Source of the DNA: Halococcus salsus
Lineage (GTDB): Archaea; Halobacteriota; Halobacteria; Halobacteriales; Halococcaceae
Assembly (NCBI RefSeq): GCF_009900715.1
Contig: NZ_JAAAJC010000001.1
Location: forward strand, 1,291,216-1,355,215
Reading direction: 5' to 3'
Length of the DNA stretch: 64,000 nucleotides
The translations under genes were made by a program, and so were the position numbers. Positions 53,048 to 60,983 of the stretch are shown piece by piece (the first letter of the stretch is position 1; each line of letters begins with the position of its first letter). The notes below the pieces were generated by a model. The model ran no database searches. It was not told the origin of the DNA and worked only from the letters and a program-made list of their open reading frames with translations.

Positions 53048-54772
53048 TCAATCGTCGGTCGTCGCGCTCTCGTCCGAGACGTCGGTGACGACGTCGTCAC
53101 CGGAGGAGGTCACGGCTATGTCCTCGTCGTCGCGGATCTCCTCGATGTAGTCCCGGAACGCCTCCGATTCGAGGATCTCGTACTCGTTCTTGAGCCCGAG
53201 ATAAACCGTATAGCACATCACGAGGAGGACCACGGCGAACGGAAGCCCGGTCGTGACCGCGGCGGTCTGGAGCGCACCGAGACCGCCGGCGTAGAGCAAC
53301 ACCGCCGCGACGAGCCCCTCGGTGAGCGCCCAGAAGATCCGCTGTACCTTCGGGACGTCGTGCTTCCCGCCGGAGGTGAGGTGGTCGATGACCAACGAAC
53401 CCGAATCCGAGGACGTGACGAAGAAGGTGACCACAAGGAGCGTGGCGAGAACCGATGCGGCCGCCCCGAACGGGTACTGGGAGAGCATCGAGAACATCGC
53501 GATGGCCTGCCCCTGGTTCGAGAGCGCGGCCAGGATGCCGCCGCCACCGAGTTGGGCGAACAGCGCGCTCCCGCCGAACGCCGAGAGCCAGAGGAACGAG
53601 AACAGCGAGGGCAACACGAGCACCCCGGCGACGAACTCACGGACCGTCCGCCCCTTCGAGATCCGCGCGATGAACATCCCCACGAACGGCGACCAGGAGA
53701 TCCACCAGCCCCAGTAGAAGATCGTCCACGACCCAAGGAAGTCCTGTGCGGACTGGCCCGCGAACGCTCCTGTGTAGAGGCTCAATCCAGGTAGGTTGAC
53801 GAAGTAGGTACCGAGACCGTTGACGAGCCCCTTGAAGATGTAGAGCGTCGGCCCGACGACGATGAGGAAACCCAGCATGAGGAGCATGAGATAGAGGTTG
53901 ACCGTGCTCAGGCGTCTGACACCGTCGTCGAGCCCGGCGGCGACCGACGCGGTCGCGATCAGCGTTATCACGGCGATGAGCACGATCTGTGAGGTGGTCC
54001 CGGTCGGCACGCCGGCACCGAACAGCGACCCCGCCACGACGTCGAGCCCCTGGTTCACTTGGGCGACGCCCAGCCCGAGCGAGGTCGAGAGCCCGAAGAG
54101 GGTCGCGAACACCGAGAGAAGGTCGATGACGTGACCCGGCCAGCCGTAGATCCGCTCGCCCAGCACCGGCCAGAAGATCGACCGAAACGTGAGTGGCAGC
54201 CCCCGATTGAACGAGAAGAACGCGAGGCCGAGCCCCACGAGCGCGTAGATCCCCCACGGGTGGAGCCCCCAGTGGAAGAAGGTCTGGGCGAGCGCGGGGC
54301 CCCCGGCAGCGGCGGTACCGGCCTGGGCGCTCCCCGCGAAGAAGGGTGGGATCCCATCGAAGAAGTACATCGGTTCGGCGACGCTGTAGAACATCAGCCC
54401 GATCCCCATGCCGGCGCTGAACAGCATCGCCATCCACGAGAACCGGCTGAACTCGGGTTCGGCCTCAACGCCACCGATCCGGATCTGGCCGTACTTGCTC
54501 ACCGCGAAGTACCCCACGACGAGGATGAACAGGGTGACGAGCAGGATGTAGAGCCAACCGAAGTAGGCGTTGATCCCGTTGAAGAGCCACTCGTAGGCCG
54601 CCGATGCCTGGCCGCCGAGCAGTATCGTCGCCGCCACGAACACCACGATGACCGCCAGCGCGACGGGGAACACCACCGGATGAACGTCGAAGCCGAAGCC
54701 CTGATAGTTGGTGTCGCCGGGTTCGCGGTCCGAATCGGGATGGAAGAGCTCCACTTGGAGCCCCTCGGACAT
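53048..54772 (-). CDS. BCCT-family transporter (glycine betaine/choline type)
   Basis: The 574-aa protein has 12 hydrophobic segments and the BCCT signature GWWISWSPFVGMFIARISKGRTVREF (tryptophan box). FSAGMGIGLMFYSVAEP carries GMGIG, the motif of the Na+-coupled betaine transporters such as BetP. It imports quaternary ammonium compounds or other zwitterionic osmolytes. ATG 54772 was preferred; an in-frame TTG at 54874 would add 34 residues. Acidic termini are typical of halophiles. It lies beside the IS element and the demethylation-type genes that follow. Confidence 0.9.
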   Translation of the reverse strand: MSEGLQVELFHPDSDREPGDTNYQGFGFDVHPVVFPVALAVIVVFVAATILLGGQASAAYEWLFNGINAYFGWLYILLVTLFILVVGYFAVSKYGQIRIGGVEAEPEFSRFSWMAMLFSAGMGIGLMFYSVAEPMYFFDGIPPFFAGSAQAGTAAAGGPALAQTFFHWGLHPWGIYALVGLGLAFFSFNRGLPLTFRSIFWPVLGERIYGWPGHVIDLLSVFATLFGLSTSLGLGVAQVNQGLDVVAGSLFGAGVPTGTTSQIVLIAVITLIATASVAAGLDDGVRRLSTVNLYLMLLMLGFLIVVGPTLYIFKGLVNGLGTYFVNLPGLSLYTGAFAGQSAQDFLGSWTIFYWGWWISWSPFVGMFIARISKGRTVREFVAGVLVLPSLFSFLWLSAFGGSALFAQLGGGGILAALSNQGQAIAMFSMLSQYPFGAAASVLATLLVVTFFVTSSDSGSLVIDHLTSGGKHDVPKVQRIFWALTEGLVAAVLLYAGGLGALQTAAVTTGLPFAVVLLVMCYTVYLGLKNEYEILESEAFRDYIEEIRDDEDIAVTSSGDDVVTDVSDESATTDD

Positions 54773-55203
54773 CTCACCGCTCGTCTCGCCCCGTTCAGCG
54801 TCGGCCACGTTCCTGCTCCAGATACGCTCTATTTCCTGTTCGATGCGACCTGTCCTTGAACGATGGGTGTCCAAAACTCGATTTGTGTATCATTGCTTTG
54901 TTTGATGACAACATCTTGCCCAGCTCAGAACCTCGGTTTCTCCCCAGGTATCCTAGTTGTGGGGATGCATCGATTGATGATTATACTCGTGATCCCGGTT
55001 CGCACAGCACGTTATAAAAATTGCTGACAATATCCGGCGGTGTTTAAATGGGAATAGGCCAAGTTCCCTCCCTCAAGGAACGAGCGCAGTGCGGAAGCGA
55101 GCGAGTAGGGAGGGGATACAGCCGTAGGCTGCTTCGCTTGGCCCGAATTTCGAGCGACGGCGCAACTATTATGCAATTGGGTATCCCCATATAGATAAGC
55201 CAA
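54773..55203. other. Spacer holding the BCCT upstream region and the IS left end
   Basis: This 431-bp region is non-coding. The left part is AT-rich and probably contains the BCCT promoter; no TATA element is placed at an ideal distance. The right part (from about 55040) belongs to the IS200/IS605 element. Confidence 0.4.
55066..55114. repeat. Subterminal hairpin in the IS left end
   Basis: CCCTCCCT (55066-55073) and AGGGAGGG (55107-55114) are exact reverse complements enclosing a 33-base loop. TnpA of this family recognises such imperfect hairpins. Confidence 0.65.
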
Positions 55204-55602
55204 ATGGAGTACGACCTCGATTCGGGAGCACATTCGGTGTATGCCCTGCACTATCACCTGATACTGGTGACGAAGTACAGGCAAAACACCTTCACACCCG
55301 AACGGGCAGACTTCATGCGGCGCGTGGTCGAAGGGTTCGCCGACAACTACGGCGTCGAAATCAAGAACTTCGAGGGCGACCGCGACCACGTTCATATGCT
55401 CTTCAAGGCGAAGCCGACCACGGACCTCGTTCGGTTCGTGAACACTCTCAAAGGGTCGTCAGCGCGGCGAATCAAAAACGAGTTCGACCTTGACCGCGAA
55501 CTGTGGGGCGACTCGTTTTGGACCGATTCGTACTGCCTGCTTTCAACGGGACAGGTATCGCTCGACGCCCTCAAACAGTACGTGGAGGACCAGCGCCGAT
55601 GA
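55204..55602 (+). CDS. tnpA: IS200/IS605 transposase, Y1 HUH type
   Basis: The 132-aa HUH endonuclease has the metal-binding motif DHVHML (His62, His64) and the catalytic Tyr126 in LKQYVEDQ. NFEGDRDHVH and PTTDLVRFVNTLKGSSAR are family motifs. It cuts and joins single-stranded ends of the element. All key residues are present and the length is standard, so the enzyme could be active. It overlaps tnpB. Confidence 0.95.
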   Translation: MEYDLDSGAHSVYALHYHLILVTKYRQNTFTPERADFMRRVVEGFADNYGVEIKNFEGDRDHVHMLFKAKPTTDLVRFVNTLKGSSARRIKNEFDLDRELWGDSFWTDSYCLLSTGQVSLDALKQYVEDQRR

Positions 55603-56837
55603 ACTACAACTATCGGTATCGGATTCGACCGCCCGACGACGTGGCCAACGAACTCCGTCGCCACATCGACACCTGCCGACAGTTGTACAACCACTGCCTG
55701 TACGTGCTGAACGAGAGCGACGACATTCCCGCCCGCTACGAGGTGCAGGGGACGCTCCCCGACCTCAAACAGCGGTGGGGTGGTCTGAAGAACGTTCACT
55801 CGAAAGTGCTTCAGATGGTCGTCAAGCGGTTGTACGACAATCTCTCGACGCTCCGTGAACGAAAGAAGCGTGGATACCGCGTCGGACATCTTCGGTGGAA
55901 GCCGCCACGGGAGTACCGTTCGTTGACCTACAATCAGACTGGCTTCAAGCTCGAAAACAAGAGCGGCCAGCCGACGTTGTGGCTCTCGAAAATCGGTGAC
56001 ATTCCCATCGTACTCCACCGCGAGATACCCGACAACGCGACGGTGAAGCAGGTATCCATCAAGCGTGAACCGACGGGGGAGTGGTACGCCGTCCTCGGTC
56101 TCGATACCGAGGACGAAGCGCCACCGAAGCCTGACAATCCCGAAAAGGCAGTCGGTATCGACGTGGGGATACTCAAGTACACCCACGACACCGACGGTCT
56201 TTCGGTGGGTTCGCTTGACCTGTCGGACGAACGTGAGCGGCTTGAGCGCGAACAGCGTGCGCTCTCACGAAAGGACCACGGTTCGGCCAATTACCACAAG
56301 CAACGCCGGAAGGTGGCCGAATGTCACGCCGACCTGAAACGGAAGCGTCGGGACTTTCTGCACAAGCTCTCGACGTGGTACGCGAAGGAATACGATTTCG
56401 TGGCCGTCGAAGCCCTGAACGCGAAGGGACTCATGGAGCTGCCGTCGAACTCTCGCAATCGAGCATCCGCCGCGTGGGGAACTTTTCTACGGATGCTCGA
56501 ATACAAATGCGAGCGCGAAGGTGCGTACTTTGTGGACGTTCGACCGCATGGGACCACCAAAGAGTGTTCTCAGTGCGGCGTTTCGACTGACAAACCGCTA
56601 TGGGTTCGGCAACACTCGTGTCCTGCTTGTGGATTCGAGTGCGACCGTGACGCGAACGCCGCTCACAACGTGCTGAACCGTGCTATTGAGAAATCGGATA
56701 TAGGGATGGGCCAGCCCGAATCAACGCCTGTGGAGACTGGAGCCGCTACGGACACCGAAATTCCCTCGGTGTCTGCACGCACCGTCGTAGAAGCAGGAAG
56801 CCCCATCCTCAACGAAGCCGCGTCAGCGGCGGAGTAG
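55599..56837 (+). CDS. tnpB: TnpB RNA-guided nuclease of the IS element
   Basis: The 412-aa protein has the RuvC-like active site split as in TnpB: D188 (GIDVGILKYTHD), E271 (VAVEALNAKGL) and D351 (CDRDANAAHN), plus the zinc finger C323xxC326...C341xxC344 (CSQCGVSTD...CPACGF). TnpB proteins use an RNA made from the element's right end to cut DNA next to a short motif, which helps the element to persist. All catalytic residues are intact. ATG 55599 overlaps the tnpA stop. Confidence 0.93.
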   Translation: MNYNYRYRIRPPDDVANELRRHIDTCRQLYNHCLYVLNESDDIPARYEVQGTLPDLKQRWGGLKNVHSKVLQMVVKRLYDNLSTLRERKKRGYRVGHLRWKPPREYRSLTYNQTGFKLENKSGQPTLWLSKIGDIPIVLHREIPDNATVKQVSIKREPTGEWYAVLGLDTEDEAPPKPDNPEKAVGIDVGILKYTHDTDGLSVGSLDLSDERERLEREQRALSRKDHGSANYHKQRRKVAECHADLKRKRRDFLHKLSTWYAKEYDFVAVEALNAKGLMELPSNSRNRASAAWGTFLRMLEYKCEREGAYFVDVRPHGTTKECSQCGVSTDKPLWVRQHSCPACGFECDRDANAAHNVLNRAIEKSDIGMGQPESTPVETGAATDTEIPSVSARTVVEAGSPILNEAASAAE

Positions 56838-56874
56838 GGTGGGGAGGAGGTCACATGGGAACGGCTGGCTACGT
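56700..56874 (+). ncRNA. Predicted omega (right-end) RNA with guide
   Basis: The tnpB 3' end folds into nested hairpins: GCCGC-GTCA-GCGGC (inner, perfect) inside CCCCATCCTC...GAGTAGGGTGGGG (outer, with G-U pairs and mismatches). It ends at GGAGGAGGTCAC (through 56854), after which the flanking host sequence would serve as guide. Sense-overlapping RNAs are known from tnpB genes of haloarchaea. The 5' end here is approximate. Confidence 0.5.
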
Positions 56875-57059
56875 GTCTAGAAAAACAGGGACGATCGCGG
56901 GGTTCCAGACGACGCTGCGGATACGAGGACACAAGTTAGGGAGACAACTGAAACGCGGGCGCGACGCAGAAATCCGGGCACGTGGGTCCCCGGAGTGTGT
57001 ACCTCGGGCGGGCGAGAAGGGTGGATGTGGAAGCGTCGGAGCGCTTCGTCGTTCGCTTC

Positions 57060-59561
57060 CTATCGCATTCGCTCCATGTCCGGGTCAAACAGCGGCTCGT
57101 TCTCGACCGTCGCGCGATACCGTTCGTTTTCGTAGCTCACTTCGACCGACGTCCCCGGCTCTGCGTACTCGGTCGGCAGGTACGCATACACGATTCCGGC
57201 GTCGATGGTGTAGCCGTAGTCGGCACGGCATCCGTAGCCGAGAACCTCCTCACCGTCGAAGATCGGATGCCCCGAGTCGACGACCACCCCCGTCTCGTCG
57301 AGCGTGAGGGGGACGAGTTGCTGGTCGATACCCTCCTCCCGTGCCTCGAGGATCGCCTCTCGGCCGATGAACTCGGTGTCGGTATCGACGGCGAAGCCGA
57401 TGTTGGCCTCGTAGGGGTTGTACTCGGGAGTGACGTCGCTTCCCCAGAGCCGGTAGCCCTTCTCCAGACTCGTGGAATCGAGCGCCTCCCAGCCCATCGG
57501 GACGATATCGTACTCCTGGCCCGATTCCCAGACGATATCCCAGAGTCGTGCGCCGTACTCCGTCGGTGTGTAGATCTCCCACCCGAGCTCGCCAGCGTAC
57601 GACAGCCGAAGCATCGTCACGGGGATATCCTCGAGATACGTCTCGCGCACCGAGTAGAACGGGAACCCGTCGTTGGAGAGGTCCGTTTCGACGAGCGGTT
57701 CGAGGAGGTCTCGCGACCTCGGTCCCCAGACACCGATACCCGACCGGCTCGAATCGTGGACCGTGACCGAGACGTCCTCGGGTGCGTGGTCCCTTATCCA
57801 CCGCGAGTGGATCGTCGCGGAGTTGCCACCGCCCGTCGTCAGGAGATACCGGTCCGAGTCGAGCCGTGCAGCGGTTATGTCCGCGAGGATCCCGCCGTCC
57901 TCGTTCAGCATCGCCGCATAGCGCATTCGACCGACCGAGACGTCCATGTCGTTGGTGAGGAGGCCCTGCAGGAATTCCATCGCTCCCTCGCCGGTGACCT
58001 CGATACCGGTGAAGGTGGTCATGTCGAACATCGCCACCCGGTCACGGACCGCTTGGTGTTCGACCCCCTGGGCCTTCGACCAGTTCCGGCCGATCCAGCC
58101 CGACCGGTCGGGAACGTCGTACTCGTCGAGGAGCGACTCGTTCGTCTCGTACCACTGCGGGACTTCCCACCCGTTTGTGTCGTAGAACTCGGCACCCAGC
58201 TCGTCCTGTCGGTCATAGAACGGGCTCCGTCGGAGCGTGCGTTGGTCCGTCGGTTGCTCACGGGGATGGATGAGCTGGTAGACCTCTCGATACTGTTGGG
58301 CCCCCCGACCGTACGTGAACTCCCGACTCCCCGCGTGGGGCTGGAATCGGCTGATGTGAGCGGGGGTGGCGTCGATCCGGTCGCCGTCGAGCCGTGGAAC
58401 ACCGTTCTCCATCCACTCGGCGACGACGCTCCCCGCGCCGCCGGACTGCGTTACCCAGATGGCGAGCGACCACCAGAGTCCCTCGGTGCCCTCGTCGGGA
58501 CCGAGGATCGGCATCCCGTCCGGCGTGAAGCAGAACATACCGTTGATCTGTTTCTCCCAGTCACAGTCGTCGAACGCCGGCACGAGTTCGCGAGCGGCAT
58601 CGTACGCGGATTTCTCGTGGTCGGGATGGGTGTTCTCGTAGAAGTGCTCGGCCGTGAACTCCCGAAGGGAGGGATATTCGAGCCCGAGGTCGTCGAGCTT
58701 CTCCGGTCCGTAGATGTCCGCCGGATCCACGAGCAGCGGTTCGTGGTTGTACGACCCGACACCGTACGATTCGCCGTGCTGGCGGAAGTACTCGGAGAAG
58801 TCCTGATGTCGGAGGAGTGGCTGTTCGATCTCCCGTTCGGCCCCGGCGAGCTCCTCCAACGGCTCGCTCACGAGGTACTGGTGTGAGCAGGGGACGAGCG
58901 GGATATCGGTATCGACCATCTCGCCGAACAGGGGCCCCCAGATGTTCGTGGCCACCAGGACCTCGTCGCAGTCGATCGGACCGTCCTCGGTGACGACCGC
59001 CTCGACCGCCCCGTTTTCGGTCTCGATGCCGGTGACGAGCGTGTTCCCGTAGAACTCGTGCCCGGCGTCGCGAGCGCGTTCGGCCATCTCCCGGGAGGCA
59101 TCGACGGCGTGCGCTTTCCCGTCCGTCGGGAGGTAGTACCCGCCGTGAATGACCTCCTCGTCTATCTGCGGAACGCGCTCGGCTATCTCGGCTGGCGAGA
59201 GGAGTTCGCCACCGTCGAACCCGTAGGACTGGCCCCACTCGCGTTTTCGCTTCAGGTGGTCCCACCGGTCCTCGGTGTACGCGACTTCGATCCCACCCGA
59301 CATGCGATAGCTGTCGAGGTCGTAGTAGAGGTCACGCGTGTACGCAGCCATGTGGCTCATCATCTTCCCGCCGGAGGTCTGATACACCAATCCCGGTGCG
59401 TGCGAGGTCGAGCCGCCGGTCTCGAACAGTGGCCCCTGATCCACCACGACCACGTCCTCCCGACCCTGCTCGGCGAGGTGATACGCCGCCGAACAGCCGA
59501 CACAGCCCGCTCCCACAACGACGGTTCCAGCCCGCTCGGGTACGGTATCGTCTCTACCCAT
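57060..59561 (-). CDS. Dimethylglycine/sarcosine dehydrogenase-like FAD oxidoreductase fused to a GcvT domain
   Basis: The 833-aa protein has an N-terminal DAO-type FAD domain (GAGCVG at 17-22; GGSTSHAPGL with His54 where related sarcosine/dimethylglycine dehydrogenases bind FAD covalently). A spacer follows, with DDCDWEKQINGMFCFTPDGMPILGP. The C-terminal half (about 440-833) is GcvT-like, with MFDMTTFTGIEVTGEG and LLTNDMDVSVGRMRYAAMLNEDGGI. Such enzymes oxidatively demethylate N-methyl amines and give the one-carbon unit to tetrahydrofolate. The substrate is inferred from the fold order. It has its own leaderless promoter and is divergent from metF. Confidence 0.85.
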   Translation of the reverse strand: MGRDDTVPERAGTVVVGAGCVGCSAAYHLAEQGREDVVVVDQGPLFETGGSTSHAPGLVYQTSGGKMMSHMAAYTRDLYYDLDSYRMSGGIEVAYTEDRWDHLKRKREWGQSYGFDGGELLSPAEIAERVPQIDEEVIHGGYYLPTDGKAHAVDASREMAERARDAGHEFYGNTLVTGIETENGAVEAVVTEDGPIDCDEVLVATNIWGPLFGEMVDTDIPLVPCSHQYLVSEPLEELAGAEREIEQPLLRHQDFSEYFRQHGESYGVGSYNHEPLLVDPADIYGPEKLDDLGLEYPSLREFTAEHFYENTHPDHEKSAYDAARELVPAFDDCDWEKQINGMFCFTPDGMPILGPDEGTEGLWWSLAIWVTQSGGAGSVVAEWMENGVPRLDGDRIDATPAHISRFQPHAGSREFTYGRGAQQYREVYQLIHPREQPTDQRTLRRSPFYDRQDELGAEFYDTNGWEVPQWYETNESLLDEYDVPDRSGWIGRNWSKAQGVEHQAVRDRVAMFDMTTFTGIEVTGEGAMEFLQGLLTNDMDVSVGRMRYAAMLNEDGGILADITAARLDSDRYLLTTGGGNSATIHSRWIRDHAPEDVSVTVHDSSRSGIGVWGPRSRDLLEPLVETDLSNDGFPFYSVRETYLEDIPVTMLRLSYAGELGWEIYTPTEYGARLWDIVWESGQEYDIVPMGWEALDSTSLEKGYRLWGSDVTPEYNPYEANIGFAVDTDTEFIGREAILEAREEGIDQQLVPLTLDETGVVVDSGHPIFDGEEVLGYGCRADYGYTIDAGIVYAYLPTEYAEPGTSVEVSYENERYRATVENEPLFDPDMERMR

Positions 59562-59585
59562 ACTTCGTTATCGCTCCGCCGTCTA

Positions 59586-59593
59586 TGATAAAC
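59586..59593 (-). promoter_or_regulatory. TATA element of the dehydrogenase-like gene
   Basis: On the minus strand GTTTATCA, 25-32 nt before ATG 59561. Confidence 0.5.
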
Positions 59594-59877
59594 AACCGGG
59601 TGAGTTATTGGAGCCGTTTAGTAGACGGGGGTGGTCGATGCCCGAAGCGAGTACAGTAGTGGTGGAGAAAGTTCGGAATTACACAATACGACGAAGCGAC
59701 GACCCAACAGCATGAGCCGGCATCGGTACCGAAGGGATGCTGTGAGACGACCGAGTCTGACTTATAGGGGTTCGGTTATGGCGACGAACTACTAACCGAC
59801 GGCAAAGATAATGGACTTCCCATGTTCGCCGCTCGGACAGCGCAAAACGGAGACGAGACGGGACCCTCCACGACAGC

Positions 59878-59887
59878 GGAGGAGGGG
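59878..59887 (+). promoter_or_regulatory. Strong Shine-Dalgarno site of metF
   Basis: GGAGGAGGGG, six bases before ATG 59894, a good match to the archaeal 16S rRNA 3' end. It indicates a leadered mRNA, unlike the leaderless neighbours. Confidence 0.55.
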
Positions 59888-59893
59888 TGAACG

Positions 59894-60754
59894 ATGTCCG
59901 TCGAAAGCCACTCCAGGACGGCGGCCGAGGTGACCGACGAGTTGCTCACCGGTCCTCGATTCGAGTTGATGCCCTTCGAGAGCTTCGAAGGACAGCTAGA
60001 ACACCTGCCGGAAGGGGCGACCATCGCCATCACCACGTCGCCGCAGCTCGGTCTCGACGCGACGGTCGAGCAGGCCGAGATGGCCGCTGCGCGTGGGTTC
60101 GACGTGAGTCCGCACATCGCCGCGCGGTACGTGCGGGACGAGGACCACCTGACCGAGATCGCTCGCCGTCTCACCGAGGCTGGCGTCACGGACATCTTCG
60201 TTCCGGGTGGCGACCGTGAGGAACCGGCGGGGGAGTTCGACTCAGCATACGAACTCCTGACCACGCTCTCAGACATCGAGTACTCGTTCGAAGAGGTGGG
60301 GATCACCGGCTATCCGGAGGGCCACGACTTCCTCTCGGATCGGGTCCTGGCCGAAGCGATGGAGAAGAAGGCACCGTTCGCGACGTACATCGTGACCCAG
60401 CTCTGCTACGACCCCGACGCCGTCATCGAGTGGATAGAGGAAGTTCGAGGTCGTGGCGTCGACCTCCCCATCGAGGTCGGCATACCGGGGGTCATGAAGT
60501 ACCAACGGTTGCTGAGCATCTCACAGAAGGTCGGCGTCGGCGATTCCGTCCGCTTTCTGAAGAAGACGACCGGTATCGTCGGATTCGTTCGGCAACTCGT
60601 CGGGTCACGCGGCAAGTACACCCCCGACGACCTCATCGAAGGGCTCACACCGTACGCTACCGACCCCGAGTACGGTATCCGGGGCGTCCACATCTACACC
60701 TTCAATCAGACGTCCGACACCGAGTCCTGGCGATGGGGGGCTTTGAGCCAGTAA
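59894..60754 (+). CDS. metF: Methylenetetrahydrofolate reductase
   Basis: The 286-aa flavoprotein has the MetF TIM-barrel pattern: FELMPFESFEGQ, ATIAITTSPQLGLDATVEQAEMAAARG, VTDIFVPGGDREEPAGEF, GITGYPEGH, AEAMEKKAPFATYIVTQLCYDP, IPIEVGIPGV-type LPIEVGIPGVMKYQ and GVHIYTFNQT. It interconverts 5,10-methylene- and 5-methyl-tetrahydrofolate. It stands upstream of the DmdA-like gene; in such a pair it would oxidise the methyl-folate made by the demethylase rather than feed methionine synthesis. That direction is inferred from context. Confidence 0.9.
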   Translation: MSVESHSRTAAEVTDELLTGPRFELMPFESFEGQLEHLPEGATIAITTSPQLGLDATVEQAEMAAARGFDVSPHIAARYVRDEDHLTEIARRLTEAGVTDIFVPGGDREEPAGEFDSAYELLTTLSDIEYSFEEVGITGYPEGHDFLSDRVLAEAMEKKAPFATYIVTQLCYDPDAVIEWIEEVRGRGVDLPIEVGIPGVMKYQRLLSISQKVGVGDSVRFLKKTTGIVGFVRQLVGSRGKYTPDDLIEGLTPYATDPEYGIRGVHIYTFNQTSDTESWRWGALSQ

Positions 60755-60952
60755 TCAGTACGAGAGCCTCGGTAGAAAGCCCAAAGGGTTCGGTTACGAT
60801 CCGTTTCCACCGTCGAATCGAATTTCAATTCAGGAGGGAACATCCCCTCGAATCGTATACGTTTCGGGTGTGGATCGACGATTCCGTAGATCGTCTACCT
60901 ATCCGCGCGGCGGGGGGCAGGTGATAAAGGGGTGTCTTCTTTAACTATTGAT

Positions 60953-60959
60953 CTTATGC
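60953..60959 (+). promoter_or_regulatory. TATA element of the DmdA-like gene
   Basis: CTTATGC, 25-31 nt before ATG 60984. A second AT-rich block (TTTAACTATT, about 60940-60950) lies just upstream. Confidence 0.4.
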
Positions 60960-60983
60960 TCCGTGCAGCGGGATTCACAGGCG

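Larger units (their letters stand above)
55040..56854 (+). mobile_element. IS200/IS605-type element with tnpA and tnpB
   Basis: An apparently intact element carries a Y1 transposase (tnpA) and a TnpB nuclease (tnpB) overlapping by ATGA. The subterminal hairpin at 55066-55114 lies in the left end. The right end is placed at the TCAC at 56851-56854, after hairpins at the tnpB 3' end. The left limit is approximate. It lies between the BCCT gene and the dimethylglycine-dehydrogenase-like gene. Elements of this family transpose as single strands and leave no target duplication. Confidence 0.8.
59562..59893. other. 332-bp divergent promoter region
   Basis: This spacer carries the promoters of the divergent dehydrogenase-like gene (TATA 59586-59593) and metF. 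ACTTATAG near 59760 is TATA-like for metF and would leave a leader of about 105 nt containing a ribosome-binding site. No gene is seen. Confidence 0.45.

Noticed and set aside
56982-58886. 634-codon plus-strand frame opposite the FAD/GcvT gene
   Set aside because: Antisense shadow with no recognisable domain; the minus strand encodes conserved FAD and GcvT motifs.
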